A stretch of DNA of 28,698 nucleotides from the NCBI GenBank assembly GCA_948934525.1, contig CAQZSK010000017.1:1-28698 (forward strand), given 5' to 3'. Below the pieces are notes generated by a model. That model made no database searches and had not been told where the DNA came from. It saw only the letters and a program-made list of their open reading frames with translations. Every line of letters starts with the position of its first letter. The stretch's first letter is position 1. Source of the DNA: an uncultured Clostridia bacterium. GTDB taxonomy: Bacteria; Bacillota; Clostridia; TANB77; CAG-508. The position numbers and the translations under genes are program-made. This document shows, piece after piece, positions 15,623-23,797 of this stretch.

Positions 15623-17717
15623 TTAAGCTCCTGTTGTTGTTTTTACTGAATTTAATGAGCTTGTCATACTTGTAATACCAATAAATACTAAAGGTACAAT
15701 TAAGTATCCAACAAATAGTACTATCATTGGTGCAAATCCAATTACTTTTCCTATTCTTCCTTTTCTTGCAATTAATCTTTCATTAGATTCTTTTCTCTTC
15801 TCTTGATAATAATCTCTTTCTGTATCTAACTCATCAAATGCGTCTTCAATTGGAATTTTTTCAACAGCTGCTTGCAAGCTTTCTACTATTCTAATAAATG
15901 GCTGATAACTAACATCTTCTTTCAATTGTTCTAATGATTCCCAAGCTCCACTTTCATAGTTATTTACACATTTACTAATTGGCTCCCTAAAGATATTAGC
16001 ATATCTTTCTAACCATTCTAAGATAATTTCAACATTTACTCTCTCAATTTTCATTAACATTAGAATAATCGTATTAAACTGCATTACTTCATCTTCCATT
16101 TCTAGCTGTCTCATTTTTGCTTGGAAAATTAACATCCAAATTGGTCCCATATAAGCAATAACAGCAAATACTAATGCAAGTAGTACTTCAAACCACTGTA
16201 AAGTTTCACTACTAACAAGTTTTAATTTTTCTAAAACTCTTTGTGCTGCTGTTTCTAGTTCATCCTCACTACTTTCCACATAGTCCTTATTCACTTTTCC
16301 TTGTCTCATTATTTTTTGAATTTCTTCTACTTTAGTTTCTGGTTTTCCTTTATAATACTCCAAATATTGATTATCTGATTCTGTCAATTTCATTGCTTTA
16401 TTCTTATCCTTTGAAGACATTTGACCGGTAAACATCATAGTCTTCTGTTGGATCTGTATAAACACCTTTTATAACTAAAGTGTGAATATAATTAAACAAG
16501 AAAATACTAACAACAAATGTAATAATACATAAGAAAATTCTATTAATATAAATCCATTGCTTTTTATCTTTTGTTGCTGCATCTTTCATTTTTTTCTTTA
16601 GATTTCTATCTTCTTTTGTACCTTCCTTAGGCATAAATAAGTCTACTATTTTCTTTATAAAACCAATTCTATATAACTTCTCTTGCCATGGATTTTCTGT
16701 ATTTTTTGTGCTCATAGCGGTTGATCCATTGTCTTTTAATTTTCCAATTAATAAATAACAAACAAAGGTTAAAATCAAAATTAGAATTTGAACAATAAAT
16801 CCTGTCTTTCCATTATAAAAACTTTCTGTAAAACTAAATTGTGACATTGCCCAATTTTTAATTGGCTGCAATGCTAATATTGGTACAATTGAAATTACTG
16901 ATAAACTTTGAAAAGTATAATCTAATTTATCTCTTTTTAAGATTTCCAACTGCATTTCCTGTGTAATATTATTTAAGTTTTTTAAATATAAAGATGTCTT
17001 ATCAATTTTACGGTCACCAAATTCTTTAGTTAAATAAGAAACCCCTGCGAATTCCTTTAAATAACTATTTGGTGCAATATCATAATATTTTTCAAGTTCT
17101 GATTCTGGATCATTTGAAATTAATACTTCATAGATTTTTTCTGCCTGCCTTGACATTTCTGGTTTTTCATCATCTTGAGCTACCTGATAAATTGCTTCTT
17201 CTACCATGTTAAATTCATGATATGCATGTCTAATTTCTGAGAAAAACTCTATTTGCTCTCTTAATAGTTTATTATCTAATTTATTTACCATTCCATCCAT
17301 AAAAGTATCTACCATAAATAGTTCAAATAGTAATAAAATAACTAATAATAAAGTATTTGAATGTGTCATTGCAATAATAACAATAGTTAGAGGAAGTATA
17401 ATTGCCAAAGTCTTTGTTAAAATAGATGCTGCTTGTTTTCTAGTTAAGTATTCATCATCTACATTGATAATTTCTAGTCTTCTACGTACCTTTAATAAAT
17501 ATTTCTTTAGAAAAGGAGTTTTAAGGTAAATGATATATAATTTTTGGAAAAGAATTTCCATAGAAAAGGAACTAGCTTCGGTTCCTTCCCTTAATTGCTG
17601 AATTTGTCTCACTTCAGAATTATTCATTTTTCTTTTAATCAATAAAAATGCAACAATAATTAGTACAAATAGGATTCCTGCTCCACCTAATATATACATA
17701 ATTAAATCAGTATTCAC
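15623..17717 (-). CDS. Fused TadB-TadC-like inner-membrane platform protein, needs a +1 frameshift
   Basis: Two overlapping frames, 430 residues from GTG 17717 and 267 residues ending at 15623, join into a protein of about 697 residues if one base is skipped at 16427. The first part has membrane segments near residues 8-28, 100-140 and 270-320 with a cytoplasmic T2SSF-like helical domain, then another segment near 395-415. The second part repeats this layout: membrane pair, helical domain (IERVNVEIILEWLERYANIF), C-terminal pair. Such proteins form the platform on which the CpaF ATPase acts. The frames overlap by 62 nt and the second has no ribosome binding site, so separate genes are unlikely. 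GGAGGTGACTT precedes the GTG start. Confidence 0.85.
16424..16430 (-). other. Putative +1 frameshift site TAC-CGG-T in the platform protein gene
   Basis: Minus strand: zero frame reads GAT GTT TAC CGG TCA and reaches a stop seven codons after CGG. Skipping the C at 16427 gives TAC GGT CAA ATG TCT and the downstream reading frame. CCGG, zero-frame CGG and a +1 glycine codon match the other two sites (18542-18548, 24200-24206). Confidence 0.6.
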
Positions 17718-17734
17718 CTTAAGTCACCTCCTAT

Positions 17735-19685
17735 TTATTGTGTTTTTGCTTTTCTTCCTCTTTTCTTTACTACTGTTGTACTTGTTTCTTCTTCCATAAT
17801 GCTTTTTGATTTAATTCCCCAATTTCTCTCTAAAAAATTATCAAATCCTTCTATATCACTAGTATCCATGTTATTTCTCATTGCTTGAATGTTAGCTTCT
17901 GAAATTGGATTTGTTAATACATATCTACCATCTTGATATTCTAAAACATTTCTATGTTTAAATAGCTCTCTATTAGTTGTTTTTGTAAAGAATACAGTTG
18001 CATTATCCATAAATTTATTCATTTTTCCTTCTAGAGTCTTTTCTTTCCTATGATCAAAAGTATATTCATTTCTCTCTTCCACTGGAATACATTCTGTTAC
18101 TCTTTCAATATATCTTTTTCCTCTAAAGTCTTTTACTAAGTGAATATCAAAATTTAATACTTGTACAACTTGCTCTTCTGCTGTTTTTTCATCTTTAAAT
18201 ACTCCCGCTCTTAACATTGAGTTACGTAAGGCTGTTACTAAGTCTGGAAATGTTTTAGCATGGTGAGTAAATAAAGTAAACTTAGATGCAACTTGTGCAG
18301 ATTGAATCATCCAAGAAGCTACTGGGTCAGTCGCAACCTCACCGATGATATTAACGCTACCATCTGTCTTTTTCTGAACATCCAAACAATCTTGTCCAGA
18401 AACTGTTTCTGTTTCTCTCATTGATAATATATTTCTTGTTGGATAAATTTTTCTTAAGTGTAACTCAAATGCTGTTTCTGTAATACGAAGGTTCATCGTC
18501 TCATATATATTTTCAATCATTGCCATAAGCATAGTTGTTTTTCCGGCATCCTTGTTCACCTGTTAGTGATATAATTCTGGCACCTTTTACTAAATATTTC
18601 AACAAATCAATTGTATCGTCTTTTCCTTCTCCATGAACAATTTGTTCTAATGTTGCACGTTGTACATCGAACTTTCTTACAAAAAATGCCCATGTTTCAG
18701 ACATACTTGGTCTTACTACAACGACACGAGAACCATCTTTCATTTCATTAATCTTGAAACCATTTGTATCTGATAATTGTCCTGGATTATTATATTTGTA
18801 AATATTCTGGCAAACTCTTTTTAGTTCTGCTTCTGAACCAAATGATAAAAAAGCTAAACGAATAGATTTACCATGAAACATAATCCAAATACTATCACAA
18901 GCACGTGGTACTTTATGTTCCGCAATTTGATTTAAATAATCTCCATCTGTTTGTGCAACTTGACTTAAGAAAGATTCTGGAAGTCCTGATACACCACCAG
19001 AAATACCGTCTATATTCATATCTCTTACTTCATCAATACTACTATATCCTTTGTAATGTTGATAAATTCTTTGAACTACTACATTTAATTTATCTGCAAA
19101 AGTAAGAATAAAATTTTCTTGCTCATAAATTGCTTCTATTTCATCTGAAGTAATAACATAACAAGGTTTTGCTTCTCCTTCTACATATTTCAAATCATCT
19201 AAGCGATATTTTTTAATAATTTCTCCCATAGCTTCATAGCCAAATTCGTTTTTATACATATATAATATAATTTCAAATTTGTCTTGTGCTGTTAAAAGTG
19301 ATGGAATATCAAATGGAATCGCTTTCGAAACATTAGTCTCGTTAACTCCATATTCACGATATAGTAAATCGTAAATTAACTCTTTAACATATTTCTTATC
19401 ATTTACATCTCCATATGTACAGCCTTTTAATGCTTTCTTTAGCTCATACTTTTTCTGTTTTCTTCTTTTTAATTCCTCTTCTGAAAGACCTATATCATAC
19501 AAGTTGATTTTGGTAATCTCATCAAGTCTTTTCTTGACAAATTCTTTCATTAATTCTAACGTATATGTTTTATCATCAACTTGTACAGTTGCTTCTACTT
19601 GCTCTGCTTGTTTCTTTTTAATAAAACGAAACATAATAAATACAGCTAGTAAAAGTATGACTATAATTAAAAATACATTAAGCAT
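17735..19685 (-). CDS. CpaF/TadA-type secretion ATPase, needs a +1 frameshift within Walker A
   Basis: Hexameric ATPase that powers assembly of Tad/type IV-like fibres. 380 residues from ATG 19685 join 269 residues ending at 17735 to give about 649 residues. An N-terminal membrane segment (about 2-20) is unusual for the family. A long N-terminal domain precedes the ATPase core: Walker A GEQGCGKTT (about 376-384, formed only across the shift), Asp-box-like LSMRETETV, Walker B-like NIIGEV (about 445-450) and the His box THHAKT (about 473). The C-terminus is basic (KKRGRKAKTQ). Loss of this ATPase should disable the operon, yet all other genes are intact, which argues against simple decay. Confidence 0.88.
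18542..18548 (-). other. Putative +1 frameshift site TGC-CGG-A inside the ATPase P-loop
   Basis: Minus strand: zero frame reads GGT GAA CAA GGA TGC CGG AAA and stops ten codons after CGG. Skipping the C at 18545 restores G-C-G-K-T-T, the exact Walker A consensus. The position of the correct frame is fixed by the motif, so this site shows best that exactly one base is surplus. Confidence 0.65.
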
Positions 19686-19707
19686 TTTCGTTCTCCTTCC
19701 TATAGGA

Positions 19708-20550
19708 TTACAACTTCATTTGTAATTCTTGTAGTTTGTACATAATATTGTTATCTGCTTCTGCTAGTACTTTTTCAAAAGCAAGATTCTTATCAGTTTC
19801 ATCTGTAATACTTTTTAATCGTAAGAAGTAATCAATAATTGTTCCTTCTGTGCAAGCTTCGAAAAATAACGTATTATATGGAACTGCTGAAAGTTCTTTT
19901 CTTTCTTTCATATATCTTGTTATGTTTTTATTATTATACTTTGAAAATGCATCATATCTTCCTAGTAGTAACATAACATTTCTTTTTTTATAGAAATCAT
20001 TTGCTTCTCTTAATCTAATAAAATCATTTAAAACATTTAATCTTTGAACTAAATTTACCATTACAACATCTGACAATTCTAGAATTGAATTAATATCTTG
20101 TTTTGGCATTTTCTTGCTTAAATCTACTATAACAATATCATAATATCTATTGGCAACTGTCAAAATACTACTGTAATTTGGTGTAATTGTCATATATTCT
20201 TGATAAGATCTTGTAGCTGGAGATAATAATACATCCAATCTATCTTTTAAAACAATTCTAGAATAATTTTTTACAATTTCATTACTAGTTCTATTACTTG
20301 CTAAAACTCTTAATAGACCTTCAATTCCCGAATCTAATCCTACACTCTGACTATTATCTTTAATCACACCAGTTGGTCTGATTTTATTATATTCCCAAAA
20401 GCAATTTTCTAAAGTTAATTCATTAAAACTAGTAGAAACTACCAATATCTTATAATTATGATTCATAGCCATATGAGTGGCAATAGCAGCAACCGATAAA
20501 CTTTGACCTGTCTCTTTACTATCATTACTATAAAATGTAATAATTGCCAT
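19708..20550 (-). CDS. CpaE/ParA-like P-loop-family protein with degenerate Walker A
   Basis: 280 residues. The start MAIITFYSNDSKETGQSLSV occupies the place of the ParA deviant Walker A (KGGxGKT) but lacks the glycines and the usual lysine-threonine. The later strand YDIVIVDLSKKM fits the family Walker B, and DVVMVNLVQRLNVLNDFI fits the next strand. CpaE proteins localise Tad machines in the cell; this one may bind nucleotide poorly or act as a pseudo-ATPase. Three bases separate it from the preceding gene. AAGGAG precedes the ATG. Confidence 0.75.
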   Translation of the reverse strand: MAIITFYSNDSKETGQSLSVAAIATHMAMNHNYKILVVSTSFNELTLENCFWEYNKIRPTGVIKDNSQSVGLDSGIEGLLRVLASNRTSNEIVKNYSRIVLKDRLDVLLSPATRSYQEYMTITPNYSSILTVANRYYDIVIVDLSKKMPKQDINSILELSDVVMVNLVQRLNVLNDFIRLREANDFYKKRNVMLLLGRYDAFSKYNNKNITRYMKERKELSAVPYNTLFFEACTEGTIIDYFLRLKSITDETDKNLAFEKVLAEADNNIMYKLQELQMKL

Positions 20551-20553
20551 AAT

Positions 20554-21252
20554 CTATACTCCTTTTTCTAGTTGTTTATATGCTTTTCTTAGTTCATTAC
20601 TTTCATTTTCATCAATTAATTCTTCCGCCAAATACATTAACCCCTCTTTATATGCTGTCGTTAATTTTCTCAATTTTACTTTTGCCACTCTTTGATTTTC
20701 CATAAGTGTAGTTTGATCTCCTCTTTCAAAAGGAAAATATATTCCTTCTTCATCCCAAATTACCTTACACCCTAAAGAAATAAAATTTAAATATTCATCT
20801 TCTTCTTGTGTACTTTTCTTGGTAAAGAGTACTTTTTTTATTGGTACTGGTTCTGTTATTCCTGATAAAACTTCAATACCTCTTTTTAAAGAATATACAT
20901 CAAATCCTGTTACAAAGTAATTTTTTGTAGCTGATTTTATATCAAAGTCTACTAATGCCTCTGGTGAATCAATATCTAAAAAGATATAGTCATATTCAAA
21001 TACTGCATGTTGTGGCATACCTAAATATTCTTTAATATATTCATAATTGTGAAAACCTACAGCTATATCAATTCCTTCAAATTCTGTCACATAAATTTTG
21101 GAAGGAGAAATAGCTGGAACAATATATTTTGTTTTTTGTAATGTAGTAGCATCAATAATCATAACTTTTTTATTCATTTGTGTCAAAATTCTTGCTACAT
21201 ATATAATTAAATCGGTTTTATCATATGCCCCTATAAATCCTATTGTCCTCAT
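20554..21252 (-). CDS. Second CpaE/ParA-like protein with atypical Walker A
   Basis: 232 residues. The fold signature is MRTIGFIGAYDKTDLIIYVA (Walker A region keeping Lys-Thr but not the glycine-rich loop), KVMIIDATT (second strand), YDYIFLDIDSPEA (Walker B) and NYFVTGFDVYSLKRGIEVL. ATG 21252 is preferred because GGAGG lies five bases upstream; an upstream GTG at 21264 is part of that same site. Tandem with the gene at 19708-20550, so the two may form a heterodimer. Role in positioning or regulating the secretion machine is inferred from operon context. Confidence 0.72.
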   Translation of the reverse strand: MRTIGFIGAYDKTDLIIYVARILTQMNKKVMIIDATTLQKTKYIVPAISPSKIYVTEFEGIDIAVGFHNYEYIKEYLGMPQHAVFEYDYIFLDIDSPEALVDFDIKSATKNYFVTGFDVYSLKRGIEVLSGITEPVPIKKVLFTKKSTQEEDEYLNFISLGCKVIWDEEGIYFPFERGDQTTLMENQRVAKVKLRKLTTAYKEGLMYLAEELIDENESNELRKAYKQLEKGV

Positions 21253-21285
21253 CTTATCCTCCACCTTTTCTTATTTTGCCTCTAT

Positions 21286-22242
21286 TTAATAAGTTCCACC
21301 TAAAGATTCTAAATATTTTTGTCTTTCTTCTTGAGCTCTCTTAAGTTCTTCTTTTAAAGCATTTACTGCATTTTCTGTTGCATCCTCAGAATTTTCACTT
21401 AATCCATTATTAATTGGATTTCTAACTGCTGTTTTGTTAGAAGCATCATTATTTCTTTGGAATAATGCTTGTTTTGCTTCTGCAACACAGTTAGGATCTT
21501 TATTAATTAAGTTAAGTGTATCATCATCTGGAATGTATGTTGTTGATGCTGCTGTTTGTAATCCTGGTTCTATATATTGATTTACATATAGGAGTGATCC
21601 ACTAATTTTATAAGATTCTACAATTGCACAACTTAAAGTTAAAATTTCCACCTCATTTAAGTTAATAGCCACTGTATTTATAGATTGTGTGCCTTCATAA
21701 TCAGGAATTGTTATTCTTTTATGTGATACTACAATATAATCTTTTCCATTTGGTAATCTCAAACGAACATCTACATATTGACCAGTAGTTAACTGAGATG
21801 GAATAACAAACATGTTATATTCCTGTTTTCTTAAATCTGCTGCAAGTTCTCCTGCTTCAGCAAGCATTTCATCTGTAAGAATAGTGCCTTGCATCAACTT
21901 AATCTTAGAAATCACTTCTACTTTTTTGATTAAATTTCCTTCTTCATCTAATAAATTAGTTTTTTCATCCAATTGTGTTGTTGTCATTGCATTAGAAGGT
22001 ACTGTAGTTCCATCTACAACTTTTGTTATTAATTTATCTGAAGTAATTGGTTCTCCTGATTCTATATCTTGTGATACTACATATACAGTCTTCATAACTG
22101 CTTCTGCCTTTTTCTGGTCCTTTGTTATTTTTGTTAATTGTAATATTAAAAACGCTATAATTAATCCTGTGATTAATAAAGTAATTAACATTCCTAATAA
22201 AAATGAATTTTGTGCTTTTCTTTGCATTGGATTTTTAGCCAT
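21286..22242 (-). CDS. CpaB/RcpC-like SAF-domain protein
   Basis: 318 residues, first gene of the operon. N-terminal membrane segment (about 13-37), then a SAF-like domain: VYVVSQDIESGEPITSDKLI and further on KIKLMQGTILTDEMLAE, the usual opening of CpaB proteins, followed by a beta-rich part (QLTTGQYVDVRLRLPNGKDY). The C-terminus is a charged helix (ALKEELKRAQEERQKYLESL), possibly a coiled coil. In Gram-negative Tad systems this protein works with the secretin; there is no outer membrane here, so it may span the cell wall. ATG 22242 is chosen for GGGAGG nine bases upstream; the frame opens further upstream to 22341 without a site. Confidence 0.8.
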   Translation of the reverse strand: MAKNPMQRKAQNSFLLGMLITLLITGLIIAFLILQLTKITKDQKKAEAVMKTVYVVSQDIESGEPITSDKLITKVVDGTTVPSNAMTTTQLDEKTNLLDEEGNLIKKVEVISKIKLMQGTILTDEMLAEAGELAADLRKQEYNMFVIPSQLTTGQYVDVRLRLPNGKDYIVVSHKRITIPDYEGTQSINTVAINLNEVEILTLSCAIVESYKISGSLLYVNQYIEPGLQTAASTTYIPDDDTLNLINKDPNCVAEAKQALFQRNNDASNKTAVRNPINNGLSENSEDATENAVNALKEELKRAQEERQKYLESLGGTY

Positions 22243-22288
22243 AGCTCTATTCCTCCCCATACTTTTTGAAAATATCGTTACTTTATTC

Positions 22289-22317
22289 ATTGTACAACAT
22301 TTTATGAGCAAAAACAA
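22289..22317 (-). promoter_or_regulatory. Sigma-A-like promoter of the pilus operon
   Basis: Minus strand -35 TTGTTT (22312-22317), 17-nt spacer, -10 TACAAT (22289-22294). It lies about 45 nt before the cpaB-like start and is the only good promoter I see before the 14-gene run. Confidence 0.65.
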
Positions 22318-22394
22318 CATTTTTAGTCTTGTGTAATACAAATTTAATATTATCGTAATATTTCTGTAATATTATGTTTTTTACATAAAAATAT

Positions 22395-22426
22395 AAGCCG
22401 AAATCTAATTTTATAGATTCCGACTT
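22395..22426 (-). terminator. Terminator after the truA transcript
   Basis: Stem 22395-22407 with 22414-22426 (13 bp, two G-U pairs), 6-nt loop, followed on the minus strand by TATATTTTTATG. Confidence 0.8.
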
Positions 22427-22438
22427 TTCACTCTATTT

Positions 22439-22843
22439 TTATTTTCGGCCACATCCGCAATTACAACTACAATTACAATTAGTTCTTCGTATTGGAGTTG
22501 GTACTAAATTGGCTTCATTTGCTAAATTAACACTATTGCAAGGACTTGTATTATTTATCGTAATTGGTCTTTCAATAATTCTACAATTACCTGCACTTTG
22601 ATTTTCTAGTATTTTAAGTAAACGGCAAATCCATGCTGATAATACAGCTGTTACATAGGCTAAAATAGCATATAGTATAGCATATACTAGAAAGCTTGCG
22701 TCAAAAAATGCAAAAGTTATTATTAAATAAATCGCAAAAAATGTAGCTGCTACTAATAATGGATTTTTCAATACTTTTTGTAACACAATTGCTAATATAA
22801 CAGTGGCAACAGGAAAAGCAAAAAATATTAGTAAAGTATTCAT
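22439..22843 (-). CDS. Small membrane protein with Cys-rich tail, DUF2651/YbeF-like
   Basis: 134 residues. Three membrane segments (about 4-24, 30-50, 52-75) resemble the short YbeF/DUF2651 proteins of Firmicutes; this assignment is tentative. The C-terminal 60 residues are soluble and end TNCNCSCNCGCGRK, a dense Cys cluster that could bind metal or form disulfides, reminiscent of spore-coat tails. It follows truA by 68 nt in the same direction and ends at the terminator 22395-22426. Function unknown. Confidence 0.75.
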   Translation of the reverse strand: MNTLLIFFAFPVATVILAIVLQKVLKNPLLVAATFFAIYLIITFAFFDASFLVYAILYAILAYVTAVLSAWICRLLKILENQSAGNCRIIERPITINNTSPCNSVNLANEANLVPTPIRRTNCNCSCNCGCGRK

Positions 22844-22911
22844 ATGTCTTTCTCCTATTCTTTTATTTTTTCTATCTGTTATATTTTATGTTGATTTTTG
22901 TTTGATTGTTA

Positions 22912-23655
22912 CTATTTCTCATCATATTCTACATTCATTAAGAATAATCCTTGGGCTGGTAAAGTACGTCCTGCCATCTGTCTATTTTTTGATTCTAAAA
23001 TTATTTTCATTTGTTTCGGTTCCATATTACCTAATCCAATTTCCACTAATGTTCCTGCTATAATACGTACCATATTATATAAAAATCCATTTCCTGTTAG
23101 CATAATTACGACTCTTTCTTGTTCTTTTAAAATTTGAGCTTGATAAATTGTTCTTACACTACTTTTACTGCTTGTTCCACTTGATTTAAAACTACTAAAA
23201 TCATGTTCTCCTACCAGATAGTTTGCTGCTTCTTGCATCTTTTCTATATCTAATGGTTGTGATACATGATAAGTAATATTTCTATATACTGCTGTTCCTT
23301 GGTCGGAATTATCTATAATATATCCATATGTTTTTTTATGACAATGATAACGGCTATGAAATTCTAATGATACTTCCTCAGCTTTTAACACACGAATTGA
23401 CTTCTTCAATTGTGAATTAATTGCTGTTGCCATTTTTTCAATTGGAAAATCTGATTCTATTTTAAAATTTGCTACTTGTCCAAAAGCATGTACTCCTGCA
23501 TCAGTTCGTCCCGATCCAATTAAGTCTACTTCTTGCCCTGTTACTATTTGAATAGCTCTTTCTATTTCTCCCTGAATATTTAACTTATTGGGTTGCTTTT
23601 GCCATCCATTATATTCTTTTCCTTCATATTCAATTGTTAATTTTATATTCCTCAT
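22912..23655 (-). CDS. truA: tRNA pseudouridine(38-40) synthase
   Basis: Converts U38-U40 of tRNA anticodon stems to pseudouridine. The 247 residues contain IEYEGKEYNGWQKQPN at the N-terminus, the catalytic motif GSGRTDAGVHAFGQV (Asp about residue 52), FHSRYHCHKKTYGYII and the C-terminal GNGFLYNMVRIIAGTLVEIG, all diagnostic. Length is normal. AAGGAG precedes the ATG. It is cotranscribed with the small membrane protein gene. Confidence 0.97.
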   Translation of the reverse strand: MRNIKLTIEYEGKEYNGWQKQPNKLNIQGEIERAIQIVTGQEVDLIGSGRTDAGVHAFGQVANFKIESDFPIEKMATAINSQLKKSIRVLKAEEVSLEFHSRYHCHKKTYGYIIDNSDQGTAVYRNITYHVSQPLDIEKMQEAANYLVGEHDFSSFKSSGTSSKSSVRTIYQAQILKEQERVVIMLTGNGFLYNMVRIIAGTLVEIGLGNMEPKQMKIILESKNRQMAGRTLPAQGLFLMNVEYDEK

Positions 23656-23684
23656 TTGTTTACTCCTTCTTTCATTTTTTTATT

Positions 23685-23713
23685 ATCATACTACATTATT
23701 CCTTTGATTGCAA
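23685..23713 (-). promoter_or_regulatory. Promoter of truA
   Basis: Minus strand -35 TTGCAA (23708-23713), 17-nt spacer, -10 TATGAT (23685-23690), about 30 nt before the start codon. Confidence 0.65.
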
Positions 23714-23749
23714 ATTGTTCTTCCAACTAATATCTCTAATTAGACAAAC

Positions 23750-23778
23750 TTGACAAATCCATTTTTTTCCTGCATAAT
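23750..23778 (+). promoter_or_regulatory. Promoter of the HAD phosphatase gene
   Basis: -35 TTGACA (23750-23755), 17-nt spacer, -10 CATAAT (23773-23778). Its position close to ATG 23798 rules out coding use of the upstream in-frame ATG-like codon at 23750. Confidence 0.7.
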
Positions 23779-23797
23779 AGAAGTTGGAGTGAAAATT

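Noticed and set aside
16404..16465. Two separate overlapping genes for TadB-like and TadC-like proteins
   Set aside because: The downstream frame has no ribosome binding site at its GTG 16465, the overlap is 62 nt, and the joint is the same CCGG pattern seen in two other genes.
17735..19685. Pseudogene interpretation of the CpaF ATPase
   Set aside because: There is only one lesion, both halves are well conserved, the rest of the operon is intact, and the same lesion type occurs in two more genes. Decay would give varied lesions.
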